A DNA stretch of 64,000 nt, from positions 62,001 through 126,000 of the forward strand of contig WNYE01000102.1 in assembly GCA_021396245.1 (NCBI GenBank). The letters are read 5' to 3'. The translations under genes and the position numbers were made by a program. Origin of the DNA: Sporothrix humicola. Taxonomy: Eukaryota; Ascomycota; Sordariomycetes; Ophiostomatales; Ophiostomataceae. The notes under the pieces were generated by a model, which was not told the DNA's origin, ran no database searches, and saw only the letters and a list, made by a program, of their open reading frames with translations. Position 1 is the first letter of the stretch. Each line of letters starts with the position of its first letter. Positions 10,628-21,941 of this stretch are shown here, one piece after another.

Positions 10628-13582
10628 ATGGGCCGCGAAAAGAAACGCAGCGGCCCTGGTGCCATGACAGGCGCCCATGCCAAAGAACGGCATAAGAAGA
10701 GGCTTCGAGCCCAGACCGTGAGCAACCCAGCGCTCTTGAACGCGAGATTAGAAGTCCCCAACATGAAATCCAAACACCACTCATACTACGAGATCGTCGA
10801 GAACAAGGACAAGAAGAAGAAGCTGGAGTTTGAGGTGCGTCCACTTCCTCCATAGATTTCCTTCTTCAGCGATCGTTGGGTGACGGCCACGGTATCATAC
10901 ATTGGTGGCCCTTGCCCGTCATCGAACTACTAACCGCTTCTTCGGATAACAGATCACTGGCCACAGAACACCCCCACCCGGTTTCGAGTTTGTCCCTATC
11001 GGCAACCCCGAGTTGACAACCGCTTGCAAAGAGCTATCACGCGAACAAGATGCTATGATCTTCATTGTTTCAGTGCGTCAATACTGGTCCTTTTGCTGAA
11101 CAAAAGGCACGTCGCTAACAGAGTGCAGAATGGCTGGGGCAACGGATCTTTGGCACAGCAGATGAACCGCGTTGGTCATCATATACGGGAACAGATTGTC
11201 CGGCAAGCTCGCCTAGAAGTTAGCGACAACGGCGACTCTTCCGATGATCAGGTTCCTCTCGGTGTACCAGAACCGATCCCTGAAACTCAAGAAGAAATCA
11301 ACGCACAGGCGGACTCAGCGATAAGAGACCTGTTCCCCCGAATTCCCAACACAGACCGGCGGATGGTTATTGAGCATGCTTTCAAGAAGGTATGCCGCAA
11401 ATGTGGAAGTAACGACTTTTGTGAGATGTTGTTGGCTGACGCGGATACTTTGACAGGGCGCGACCAAGAAGGGAGGCCCCCTCGTTGGCCTGGCTCAAGA
11501 TATCCCTCTTTCCCGCCGGGTGCAGCTGGCCGTGCTGGCCCATATCAGACACACTCACACACGATACGACAGTCTCTTGAAGGAGACCTCATATTCCAAT
11601 GCCAGAAAGGCCGTCGAAGGTCTCTGTCTAGATGTGCTCGTCAAGTGGCGTGGCGATGAGGAAACTGGCCGTGACCAGCTAGACGAAATCCTCCGTGAAG
11701 TGATTGTCATTTCAGACTCTGAGGGAGACGATGGTGATGGTGAGGACGAAGAGGCCGACAGTAGCGGAGTTGAGTCTGGAGACCTTGCTGCAGAGCCGAG
11801 CTATCTGCCGTACCCTGCGGCTGCGCCGTCCTCCCGGACACGCAGGGATCCCGAGCTCGAACCAGACGTGGAGATGCGGCACCCGCGGCGACCTTTGGTT
11901 TATGGTGAGCGTGCGGTGTGGCGTGACGAGCCTGCTCGCACGTACATCCGCCCACTGCACCCCTATATGCAGCGCCCACCTGCTATTGCCAGAAGAGGGT
12001 TCAAGCGGTACGAGGCCGCGCTTAATGCGCGCTGGGGTGAGGCCGTTACTCGTGTTCGTCACGAAATGGACCATCCACAGGAAGCCCCTCGCGATGTCGA
12101 GTACCGAGTTGTTCCCCTTCATGGCCAGCAGCAGCACCCCGAGCAAGCCCCTTCACCTGCATATTTCTACTATGGTGCCGATGCACACGATTCTCCATAC
12201 CACTCTGGTGACGGAAGAAGTGCCCCACGTCCATTGGATTATCCCGCTAGAGGACCCGTCCAGTCCTTGATGGCTTCGGATACTGCTATGCAGAGAACCC
12301 CGTCTGGCGGCCTGTCGAGAGGCGCCAGCCCCTATGCTGACCCAAGACAGGCACGACAGACTCCGCAAAGGGTTGTAGTAAGAGCCAGTGAAGCCCGTGA
12401 GCTACTAGTTCCATCCGTTGAAGCCCGGTCTCCGACTACAGAGCAGTATCCCGCTGCGCCCGTATTTGTTCGGACTGTATCGCCTCGCCAAATGTCGCGT
12501 CCGCCAAGGGGACCTATTGACAACGCCCGGCATCAACCCGAGCCGCTAGACCATGGAGAACCAGTAACCCTAAAGCGCAGACGGATGATGGAGGACGAGC
12601 CTTATAATCCTCGCGATCCGCCTCGCCTTGAGCCTCTTCCAGGACGCCGACTGGTGAGCGACGGTTATCACCGGCCGCCGGTGCGCTATTATCCAGCGCA
12701 GCGCGTTGCTATAATTCCCGTGACCGTGCCCGACGACCAGGCTTATTATCAGAGACCCCGGTATGAGCCACACCAGGGGACCGAGCATGCCCCCATCGTT
12801 TTGGATGATTCGGATATGGACCCTCCTCCTCCGGCTGCCGCCACATTTCCTGTTCGTGACTACCGTGGGAACGCCATCTCAGAACGCCGGGAGCCAGCTT
12901 ATAGGGTCGTTGAGGCTAGAGGCGGTGATACCCGGTATGCGCCGATCGTCGAATACCGCCGGCTACCGCCAACAGAATACACTAGGCCTCCTGAACCACA
13001 GGATCCTCCTGTGTATATGGAGCGCCGGGCTTCACGGCCGCCACAGGGTCCACCTCCCATCCCCTCGGGACAGCCAGGGACTTATGATGAACGGCCGCCG
13101 CCTTTTCCTAGCCCACAAGAGCCACAATATGTCGTCCACGACCCTCGTGCCTATGAGGGCGGCCCTCGTTACCCCCAGCACCATGATGGTTACGAACCTG
13201 CGCCAGTATTTGTCCGTCATGTTGAACGGCATGACCAGCCTCGTCCGGTGGAGCATCGTGAGCAGTCCGAATGGCAGTACAGCCATGGGCCGCCTCACGA
13301 ATATCAGGCTCCTCCTCCAGACGAAGGCACCTGGGGCCAGTACGTCTTGAATATGAGTCTTCGTTGTTCATTGCCCTGGGATTTTTTCTCAAGCTAATTT
13401 CTCTTACTTTTAGGCCACACGGTGGTGCCCCGCCGATGCAGCATAGCAACTCGTATGATGCACATGGGGGATATCCTTCGTACCCTTCTCCACAGCAGCA
13501 GCGTCAGCATCAGCAGCAATATCCGTCCAATGAACCTGGCTACGGCGACTACCCGACGCACTACGACCAGCCAGGCCCATAG
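10628..13582 (+). CDS. DUF2293 domain protein with long proline/arginine-rich C-terminus
   Basis: Five exons: 10628-10834, 10953-11072, 11129-11389, 11457-13339 and 13414-13582, giving 879 aa. Introns have donors GTGCGT, GTGCGT, GTATGC and GTACGT and acceptors AACAG, TGCAG, GACAG and TTTAG. The N-terminus is very basic (MGREKKR and onward). The DUF2293 region covers about 171-263: IRDLFPRIPNTD, an HAFKK helix, then VQLAVLAHIRH, TRYDSLL, and an AR...VLVKWRG end. The remaining roughly 600 residues are disordered, rich in Pro, Arg, Tyr and Glu, with repeated APVFVR or APIV blocks and a Gln/Pro/Tyr-rich end. DUF2293 has no established function; the basic N-terminus and acidic patch (about 275-290) would fit a nuclear or RNA-binding protein, but that is inference. 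An extended in-frame ORF caller would miss the first three exons. Confidence 0.88.
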
Positions 13583-14435
13583 CGTAGGCTCTAGCGTGGT
13601 CTTCGCAGGACATCGACGGCGAGTTGTAGTTTTTGAGAGAGCAAGAGTTTTTTTTTTATCTCTGCTACAGGTAAACATATTTTGTGGGAAGATATGGTTG
13701 TTGTTAGACAGGAATTGTGATTTTTTTTTGGGTCCATGGCGGCGTTTTGTACTTTGATGATACCCATTGATAGCATTATCTTCTTGTGGAAGGAATAGGT
13801 GAGGGGTCGATATAAGGCAGGGATAGCTAGCATTGAGAAGATGTTGGTACTGGAGACAATTTTGATGATATTTTGAGAGTATCCTGTTGTTTTCCTTTCT
13901 TTTGTGGGGATATTGAAATCTTCTGCTGTGATGTTCTTTATTTTATTTTATTCTTGAATGAATAAAAAAAAGAATCAAAGGAATTAATTACAATTTTATC
14001 GTATTCTTTCTTCTTCTTCTTCTTTTTTTTTAGAAAAAAAATATATATAAATTATTTTCTAGATCGGAAAGTTTTCTATGATATCTCATCACGATAGATT
14101 TAAGTGAATATCATGTTGCGATGAAACGAAATGATTTGAAATATAAAACTATATAAGCAATCTTACAGAACAAGAGACTGAACTCAGATAGAAGGCAAAG
14201 GTATCAAGTTGGAACCGTGTACCCGTCTATATATCACGGTACGCACAGAGAGATTCGAATAGACAAGGAAACGGGTAATCGATATTCAAAACGGAAGGGA
14301 AAACGAGAAAAGGACTTGCGAAGAAGCCTTTCAAATTGCAATAAAGAATAGACAAGAAATAAAAAGTTAAATGCAGACTTCCACCACGCTCAATATTTAT
14401 CATCCGCGCACCGCCTCCGCAGCACACCAATCTCC
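13583..14435. other. AT-rich convergent 3' intergenic region
   Basis: This lies between the stop codons of the DUF2293 gene (plus) and the CUE gene (minus). It is AT-rich with homopolymer runs (T9 near 13648, A7 near 13964, T8 near 14023, then an alternating AT run near 14040). An AATAAA hexamer at 13961-13966 is a candidate poly(A) signal for the plus gene, 379 bases past its stop. No gene is seen. Confidence 0.5.
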
Positions 14436-16253
14436 TTATTTCTTGTCCTCGACCAGGCTGTCTGCCATGGCCTCGGCGGCGGCCTTGCGCAGCCGCTCGG
14501 CATCCTCGGGGGAGGTGGACGAGGTGGACGACTTCGCATTGTCAGCGGTTGCCGAGTCGGTCTTGCTGCCAGTGCCAGTCTTTGTCGTTGTCGAAGTAGT
14601 GTTGTCCTTCTCGTCCTCGCTGTCACCGAGGCTGAACGGGTCGTTGTCGGCCATCGGGGTAGGGTCGACGGACGACATGGGCTGCCACTTGCTGGCCTTG
14701 GCGCCGCCAGCAGCGGTGCCTCCGGTGGCAGGCGATGCTGACCGGTTGGGGCCGTCCTTCGGCGGCAGCTTGGGCGATGCGCTGTACATGTCAATGGTCT
14801 CGTCGCGGTCGCTGAAGGCGACCTTGCGCTCGGAGCCGGGGCGGGGAGAGGTCGACGACGGCGGCGGGCGGAAAACGTTGGGGTTTCTAACGGGGGCTGG
14901 AAAAGTTAGTGGGTGCTTATTTGGTTCAATAAAGTGAGGGGAGGGCTTACTGCCATCGCCGTGGAGCTGGATGCCGGCAAAGTCGTCACTCAGAAGCTCC
15001 GGATCGGCGTCGTAGTCGCCGCTGCGGCGCGGGGGCTGCCGCGAGCCGGTGCGGGCATAGGCTGTGGAGCTCTGGCGGCCAGGACCGCCCTGCTGCTGCT
15101 GGTAGTGGTCGTCGTCGTCCTCGTTGGTCTCGCCGGCATTCCACTCCTCGTCAATCTTCTTCTTGATGCCGGTGAACCAGGTGTTGAACTTGGTCTGGGT
15201 CTCGGCGAAGCCCTTGCGCAGGTTCTCGCGGATCACGGGCAGGTCGTCGTCCAAAAAGCTGTGCTCCTTGTCGCCCCACATCTCGTTGGGCTTAAGGCCC
15301 GTATCGGCTCTCTGGTTGCCGTAGCCGCCACGCGACCGGCCGCCACCTCCTCCGTAGCCACGGTTGCTCGTGCGGGCCTCGTAGCTGCCGTCCTCAGCCT
15401 CGTAGTGCTGGGCCAGCTGGCGCGCGTACTCCTCGTCGGCCAACAGCTGGCTATTGGGGGACAGGCGGCCGCCACCTTGGGCCTGGGGTGCGATAAAGTC
15501 CCGCTGGACGGGCCGCGGGGGCTGCGGTGGCGGTGCGGGCTCTTGCTCTTGCTGGGCAGCCTCCGGGTCGGTCATCTCGAGCAGGGCGTGGAAGGCAGCC
15601 TCAATGTTGCCGCGGCTGGCGGTCAGGACAGCCTTGACGACGGCCATGTCGACGGCCGGGAAGGCCTCCTTGAGTGTCTGCTCGTTCTTCTGCTGCTCGG
15701 TCATCGGCCGCGGGGGCTTTGGAGGTGCGGATTCTTCGGCGACCGGAGCAGCCGATCCAGTAGTTGCTGCGGCGGCATCGGAGCTTGCCTCGGTCGTGGA
15801 AGCATCGGTCTTGGTCTTGGTTGCGTCGGAGTCGGAAGCGGAGGAATCCTTGGCGTCCTTGGTCGTTGCGTCACCCGAGGTTGTCGAGTTGGCGGCTGAG
15901 GTGCCGGTCTTGGAGGCCGAAGTCTCCTCAGCATTGAGGATGCTGGCGTCCTGCACGTCGTCGTCGTCCATCTCGAGCGGGCGTGCCGTTGTCGGCGATT
16001 CTGGTGTGGGGGACTTCTGAGAAAGCGGGCGGAGACGCGGTTAGCACGGAGTCTGGCGTAGGAAGCTCACGAAGCTCGCCAGAGGTCAGGAGTGATGCAG
16101 AAGATGCAGAAGACAAGACCAGATGAGCGTGAGATGCAGGAGAGACGCCTTTTCTAGCTCGTAACCGCATGAACGATCCAAGGCAAGCTTCATAAAAACA
16201 AGGGGCGAAGCCGCAAAAAGTGGGTACAGAAAACATACAGGATCAGCCGCCAT
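14436..16253 (-). CDS. CUE-domain ubiquitin-binding protein, Cue5-like
   Basis: Three exons on minus: 16253-16239 (15 nt, MAADP), 16016-14951 and 14896-14436, giving 513 aa. Intron 1 is 222 nt (GTATGT to CTCAG). Intron 2 is 54 nt, in frame and stopless (GTAAGC, branch CACTAAC, TTCCAG). The start was moved upstream because the sequence before the first in-frame Met of the main exon (KSPTPESPTTARPLE) is in frame after a perfect acceptor and joins to an ATG exon. The CUE domain lies at about 115-156, with the FP (AFPAVD) and a LL helix (HALLEM) expected for ubiquitin binding. A C-terminal KWQPM (W431) followed by DNDPFSLGDSEDE resembles the conserved tail of fungal Cue5 proteins and may act as an Atg8-interacting motif. 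Cue5 links ubiquitinated aggregates to autophagy; that function is inferred from the family. Confidence 0.9.
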
Positions 16254-17526
16254 TTTGGATGTTGCTTGCTTTTGTTGCTTGCCTGGAGGCAGCTCGCACA
16301 GTAAAGGGAAGTCGGTGGAGAGGAGGTTATATGTCGTGTCAATTGGGAGAGGTGAATGCTGGCGGCGATGCGGTGGGAGGGCTTGCGTGGAAAAGAAGAA
16401 AAAAGGTGACTTTCGTCAGAGGTCGGAAAAGGAAGCCTAGTTTTAAAGCATAGGCCCGCAGAAACGTAGGTGATACCTCGTCGCCCTTACTACGGGTGCT
16501 AAGATTACCATAGGGAGGTCAGTAATGGGAGCTGGAGCTGATTAGATGCATTACGTTTAGGGGAAGCAGTGCCCCACGTTGCCGCGCTGTGCCACACTGA
16601 CAGGCGAATCTCTCACCGTCCTACTGAGGAGAAGGTCACCACCAAAAGGGCAAAAGGTGGGGTAGGGACTCGTGGCCGCCACCTTGGGAGCGCCTGTTTC
16701 CTGTTTCCTGGGCGGCCGACAGCAGGATTCCAGTTGATGACGGCACTGCCCTCTCAGTGTTCTCTGTTCTTTCCCCTCCATGGCGAGAACGATCAAGCCA
16801 CACGTCACATGCGTATAGAGTGCGCCTGCTATTTTTGTACTACACTACAGGCGATGAGTGTTCGTCTGAGATCGGAGTACCGCTTTCCGTACCAAATTTA
16901 GCCCCGCCTTTCATGTACCTCCTCCCTTTTGGTGAGATAGAGAGATAGGGTGCTTCAGTCACTCCGGATAGCGGAAGAGAGGCTGGCCCGAGTCGCAGAC
17001 CCAATACCAAGACTCAAGACCAAGACGCAATACGCAATACGCTTTCTACAACGACAGCCAAGAGCGAGCGATCGCAAGGCAGCAAATCAATTGGACGGCC
17101 GCCATCACCACCGGTACGGCCATTTGACGACGACAATATCGACCGAACGACAATCAACTCGAACCTCTTTGACCGCTTATCCTCGGCAACGCCTCTTCTC
17201 TGCGACACTGCCACACTGAGCGATCTCAGGATCTGACAGTGACAGCCTTGTTTCTGCAGGGATAATCTTCTGCCATTGGACGATTAGACGACGACTGACG
17301 ATCTCGAAGACACCAACGATACCTGTGGATAGAACAAAGGTCGGCTGCTGCCTTATCGCGCTTGCGCAACACATTCAACGGCGACAAAGAAGGCAGCAAC
17401 ACCGGAGCCAAACCGGCACCTACGGTCCGAGGGAGAACACAAGGGGGAGTCTGTGACCGGCTTTTTGGGTCTTTTCTAATATCACCGCCGGCCTTTTCGG
17501 CTGCAGCCGCCGCCGTATCTGCCGCC
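16254..17526. promoter_or_regulatory. divergent promoter region, CUE gene / VPS20
   Basis: This 1.27 kb separates two divergent start codons. There are no convincing ORFs. Near VPS20 there is a run of short CAAGAC and GCAATAC repeats (about 17,009-17,045). CTCAGTG and CACTGAC-type patches are scattered, with no recognised operator. The VPS20-proximal 300 bases show CGAC- and CTGACGA-rich leader sequence. Confidence 0.4.
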
Positions 17527-18269
17527 ATGGGGAACAACGGGAGCCGGGTCACGGCCCAGGATAAGTGAGTGACTGGTGGGCATGGGTTGATCATGTTCTC
17601 CGTAATCGGGTGCTAACACGTGCTGCAGGGCCATCCTCGACCTCAAGATCCAGCGCGACAAGCTGCACCAGTACCAGCGCCGCGTCACCGTCCTGACGAA
17701 CCGCGAGACCGAAATTGCCCGCGAGATGCTCGCCCGCGGCGACAAGAAGCGCGCTCTGCTGGCGCTGCGACGAAAAAAATACCAGGAGTCGCTGCTTGCC
17801 AAGACGGACGCCCAGCTCGAGCAGCTCGAAAAGCTGACGTCCAACGTCGAGTTTGCGCTGATCCAAAAGGACGTCGTCTTTGGCCTGCAGCAGGGCACCA
17901 AAGTGCTACAAGAGATTCACAAGGAGATGGGCGGTCTCGCGCAAGTCGAGAAGCTCATGGGCGACACCGCAGATGCGATTGCCTACCAGAATGTGCGCAC
18001 CCCCGTACGCCTTCCAGTACAAACTATTGTCACTAACGTTCATGTAGGAAATCAGCGAAATGCTCGGAAACAGCATGTCGAATGCGGACGAGGACGAGGT
18101 CGAGGACGAGCTGGCGGCGCTCGAGGCCGAGCTGGCACCGGCACAAACACAACCGGCCAAGGTTGTGCTGCCAAATGCGCCGGACACACAGCCCGTGTCG
18201 GAAGAGGTAGAGCCGGTAGCGGCCGAGGAGGAGCCGCAGCGAGAGCGGCGACAACTGGTGCCGGCGTGA
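17527..18269 (+). CDS. VPS20: ESCRT-III subunit Vps20 / CHMP6
   Basis: Exons 17527-17564, 17629-17992 and 18048-18269 give 207 aa. Introns: GTGAGT to TGCAG (64 nt) and GTGCGC to TGTAG (55 nt, branch CACTAAC). The product starts MGNNGSR, an N-myristoylation signal (Gly2), as in CHMP6/Vps20. A basic Snf7-type helical core follows (KIQRDKLHQYQRR, then ALRRKKYQESLL), then an acidic C-terminal part from about residue 147. A late LPNAPDTQP stretch (175-183) resembles the MIM2 motif (LPxxPxxP) by which CHMP6-type subunits bind Vps4 MIT domains. Vps20 nucleates ESCRT-III on endosomes downstream of ESCRT-II; length matches the family (about 200-220 aa). The combination of myristoylation signal and MIM2-like motif argues for Vps20 rather than Snf7 or Vps60. 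Confidence 0.93.
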
Positions 18270-21200
18270 GTTCGGATGAGTTGTTGATGTGGGATGTTGT
18301 ACATATGCAAGGGATACGATGTTGGATATCTCGTATTGAGCGTGGACTTTTGCATTTTTCTTCTTCCTTTCTTCTTTTGGCATATCTTCTGTTTTCTTTT
18401 TACTCTCGCTTTTTATATAGCCTCGGTGTTGGTCGCGTGGCATTTTATTTTACTTTATTTTCTTGACACTCGTCTTTGGCACACAATTTTGGCACCATTT
18501 TTTATGTGTTTGGACCTTACCGCGGCTCTCTTGACAGGTGGACTTAGGATGCTGTGTGCCACATGGCAGACCGGAATCGAATCGGCCTGGACCTCTTACC
18601 TATTACGACGTATGCAGGTGATAGACATAGGCAGGTACGATGTGCATCGAGACACCACCAAAAGAACATGACCTCATTGCCGGCTGCCGAAGCGATTCCT
18701 ACTCCCCTGTTCTGGACCCTTCCAACTTCTCAACCTTCCATCCCCTTTCACGTAAGGGTTTCTGTTTCCGACTAGCTCTTCCATGGAAATAAAAACGTAA
18801 ATAGCCAGTGTCATTTTTACATTTATTTTTCTTTCATATTCTCTTCCTTTGTTTTCTCGCCTATTAATATCGTGGCATTTCCCGGCGCAATTGCGGGTTG
18901 GAACGGGCCCCTCAGCCTCGTGGGCGGCAGCAATTGGCGTAACGACGTAGTGGATTGATAGACCGAATGGAGACCAAGCGTCGGAAGCCGTCAGAAAAGA
19001 AGGTTGAGAGTCGAGAGTCGAGAGACACATGTGCCAGCGCGGCTGTCTGATTGGACCGGCAGGATCACCTTAGCTTTGCGGACCTGGACTTAATGGACCT
19101 ACTGGACCTGAGGCGCACAGCGTAGATATGCTAAATCGCACGGCGCGCGCAAACCTGCGATTGCCCTTTTTGGGTTTTTGGCATTTTTGCAACTTGTCAC
19201 TTGATGTAGGGAAGGGGCGATGGAAAGGGAAAAGAAGGGTGAAAAAGGGCAGGAAGAGAAAAAATACAATGGAAAAAGAGGGAAGGCGCAGAGGGGTCGT
19301 CTCGGGAGTTAAACAAAAGTACGGAGTACCACGAGTATGATGTTGATATAGAACAAGTACTTTCAGGGACAAAGAGGAAAAACGAAAATCACTTTCACAG
19401 AAAGAGAAGAACGACCAGAGCGACATAAGTGGCCAGAGTGAACAAGAACAGGAGAGACAGCGGCTTGGCAGAAAGACAATAAGATCGAGTGACTCGAGTG
19501 ACCACCAGTGAGGGGTGCCTTGTCTTTTCTCTTCTTTTCACCCAACCAAAGCTTGCCAGCATCGATTATGCTGCCATTGGGCATCCGGTGCCAGGCTTTG
19601 CAAAGCTTTGTGACAGCCGCCGCTGCCGTTGAGCTGCCGTGTGAGGTGCATACTGTAAACATATACACGCATGTGAGACTTGTTCTGTGAGCGTACGAGG
19701 CAAGAGCAGCTAGAACAAAGCACGATGTATGGACAGGGCCAGAAAGAAATCAACAAAAAAAGCGGAGCTGCACTGTACAGAAATCAGATTCAAATGCCCT
19801 TTAGCTCTCAAGCTAGGATGCGTTTCTGCGAAACTCGAACCCCACCAGCCTATTTTCGGGGCAAAGAAGCAAAGGAGCAAAAGAGCTCTTGCCCACGCGC
19901 GGTCGCTTACCACCCCTCTAGTCCCCGAACTGCTCTTTCCTTTCTTTCTCTCTTTGAGCCTTCTGTCTCTTTCCCTTTTCTCCTTTCTCGTCACTCACCT
20001 TGTTTCATTCTTCTTTCTTCTTGTTTATTTTCTTTCTCTTTATTCCTACGATTGCTCCTCTGCACCGTTGTTGAACCGTTAATCATCGCCAGCCGTTGCG
20101 AAAACCGTTCCTGTCCGGCTCTGATACGATAAGCCACCGCTCGCACTGTGTCGCAAACTGTACTACACCAAAAATCACGGCGCGCCGGCGAGACATTGAT
20201 TGAATCTTGAAAGAGCAAAGAGGCAGCTGCGATCGAGAGCAAAGAGGTATGACGGCACACCTTCCCTCACCCTGACTGCGCGCGACTTCCTAGAGCCTCA
20301 TTCTGGAGCACAGTCTCACCTTGCTCCTTCCCTACAAGGCCCGGGCCCATGCGCACCTACCCTTTCACCTGCCTTTTCACAAGCTTCTCTCGAAACCCCC
20401 AGCTTCTGTTTCGTTTCCGAGTACTGACAGCTTCTGTGCAGGTCCATGAGATACAATTTTCTGCACAATAAAGCACCGTACGACAGCAAAAGAAACCAAA
20501 AGACCCGCGCAGCTCTTGTGACTGGCCCGAACCTGCATTGAGCTTGCATCGTCCTCCATACTCGGTAAGCAAGAACGTCCCTATCCATCTGTCTACCTCC
20601 AAAAACCCCCGCGGGCGCTTGCCGCCTTGGATCACCGAGTCCAATGGCGGGCCCCTGTTGCGTTGTCACTCTTCTAGAGCCTTGTCTCTTGTCTGTCCGT
20701 CTGTCTGTCTGTCTGTTGTCCTGTATCTTGTCTACTTGACCGCCACCCCCACGACATCTTGCATTGGGCTGCCATTACGACCCCATCGACCATGCCGGCA
20801 TCCCGATTCTCGCCTCCCGGCCACCGCTGAGACCTTTCCGTGATCTTCCGTCGACCGGCCTGTGACCCTCTGAATCTTTATCCCCCCGTCATAGCTTGGG
20901 GGTGACCGCAAGGCTATTCTGTGTCCCCCACAGCATCGGCGAGCCCAAAGCGGGAGAGATCGATTCAAACAAACGCAACTCACGACTCGTGCTTCCCCTT
21001 CAGCTGGCCATCGGGTTCACCCAGCTCCGGATCCTTCCATGTCCCTCACCGTCAGCCTTATTCGGCATGGTACCACTGCCTGAATGGGCCAGCGACATAT
21101 CACTTAGGTCACTCTTATTTGATGTGGGATATGGGGGTGTCTGCGTCATCTTTCTCCGCGTACTCGCAATATTATTGTGCGCTTTGATGGGGACACAAGA

Positions 21201-21941
21201 GGTGGGCAAGCCGGATCACGCGAGGCCCAGGAACAGATCCTGCTCCTTGAAGAATAAGGCACATGTGCATCTGCATACACACGCGCACATGCGAGAGAAA
21301 GGGAGTGAGAACAACAATAGACCGCTGCCAGATTGCCGGGAAGCAACAGAACCGCACCGCGTTGCATGCACGAGGACGAGGCTTGCAGCAAAACTAGTTT
21401 CTGCCTGACGCCACTGGGTCACATTTGCCCAGTATTTGTTGCATATCAAAAAGGACGCTGGACGTTGCTCTCCGGTCTCCAGTCTTCGGCCCTCCTGCCC
21501 TCCTGCACGTCTTTATATTCCCCGCCTGCGCCCACCTCTCACAGCCCTCTCAAGCGCCGGTCTTGTTCTTGCCCTACCATGCACCCACGTGGAGAGAGTC
21601 AGACCTTCTTATTGTTCGACCAACCAACCGGGGGCAAGGCTTACAAGCAGATCTTGCTTTCTTTTTCCTTCTGCAACCCACCAACAGTCAACAAGAACAC
21701 ACAACGGACGACAGTACGGACAACACAGACTGAAGACAAAAGCAAAAAAGCTCACGCCCATGCATTCTTGGATCATATAGTCGGTCAGGGTTAATTCTAA
21801 CGTCGTCGACAGTAATCATTCAGCAAAAGACAGCACCTTAAACGGAAACTCCGAACGAGTGCCTTTCTTTTCCTTTCTTTTTATTTTCTTTCGGGGCGAG
21901 TCCCCCCTGCCTTTTAGGCTCTTCAACTCCAGCTTCTCAAC
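18270..21941. other. 3.7 kb intergenic region and long leader upstream of NUC-2
   Basis: No gene is supported. The first part is the AT-rich 3' flank of VPS20. Small direct repeats occur: three GGACCT at 19080-19109 and GAGAGTC copies near 19006-19022. One TACGGAGTA lies at 19320-19328. A tetranucleotide run (CTGT, about five copies with one variant) occupies about 20692-20716. From about 19,930 onward the plus strand is pyrimidine-rich, as expected of the NUC-2 promoter and leader. Several short plus-strand ORFs (for example 21333-21794) could act as upstream ORFs if the transcript starts that far out; nothing shows they encode stable proteins. Confidence 0.5.

Noticed and set aside
14913..15899. 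328-codon plus frame opposite the CUE gene
   Set aside because: Antisense shadow; Val/Leu/Gly-rich text with no family, and it crosses the CUE intron.
19830..19850. TCGAACCCC on plus, a possible minus-strand tRNA B-box
   Set aside because: No A-box at the right distance and no cloverleaf.
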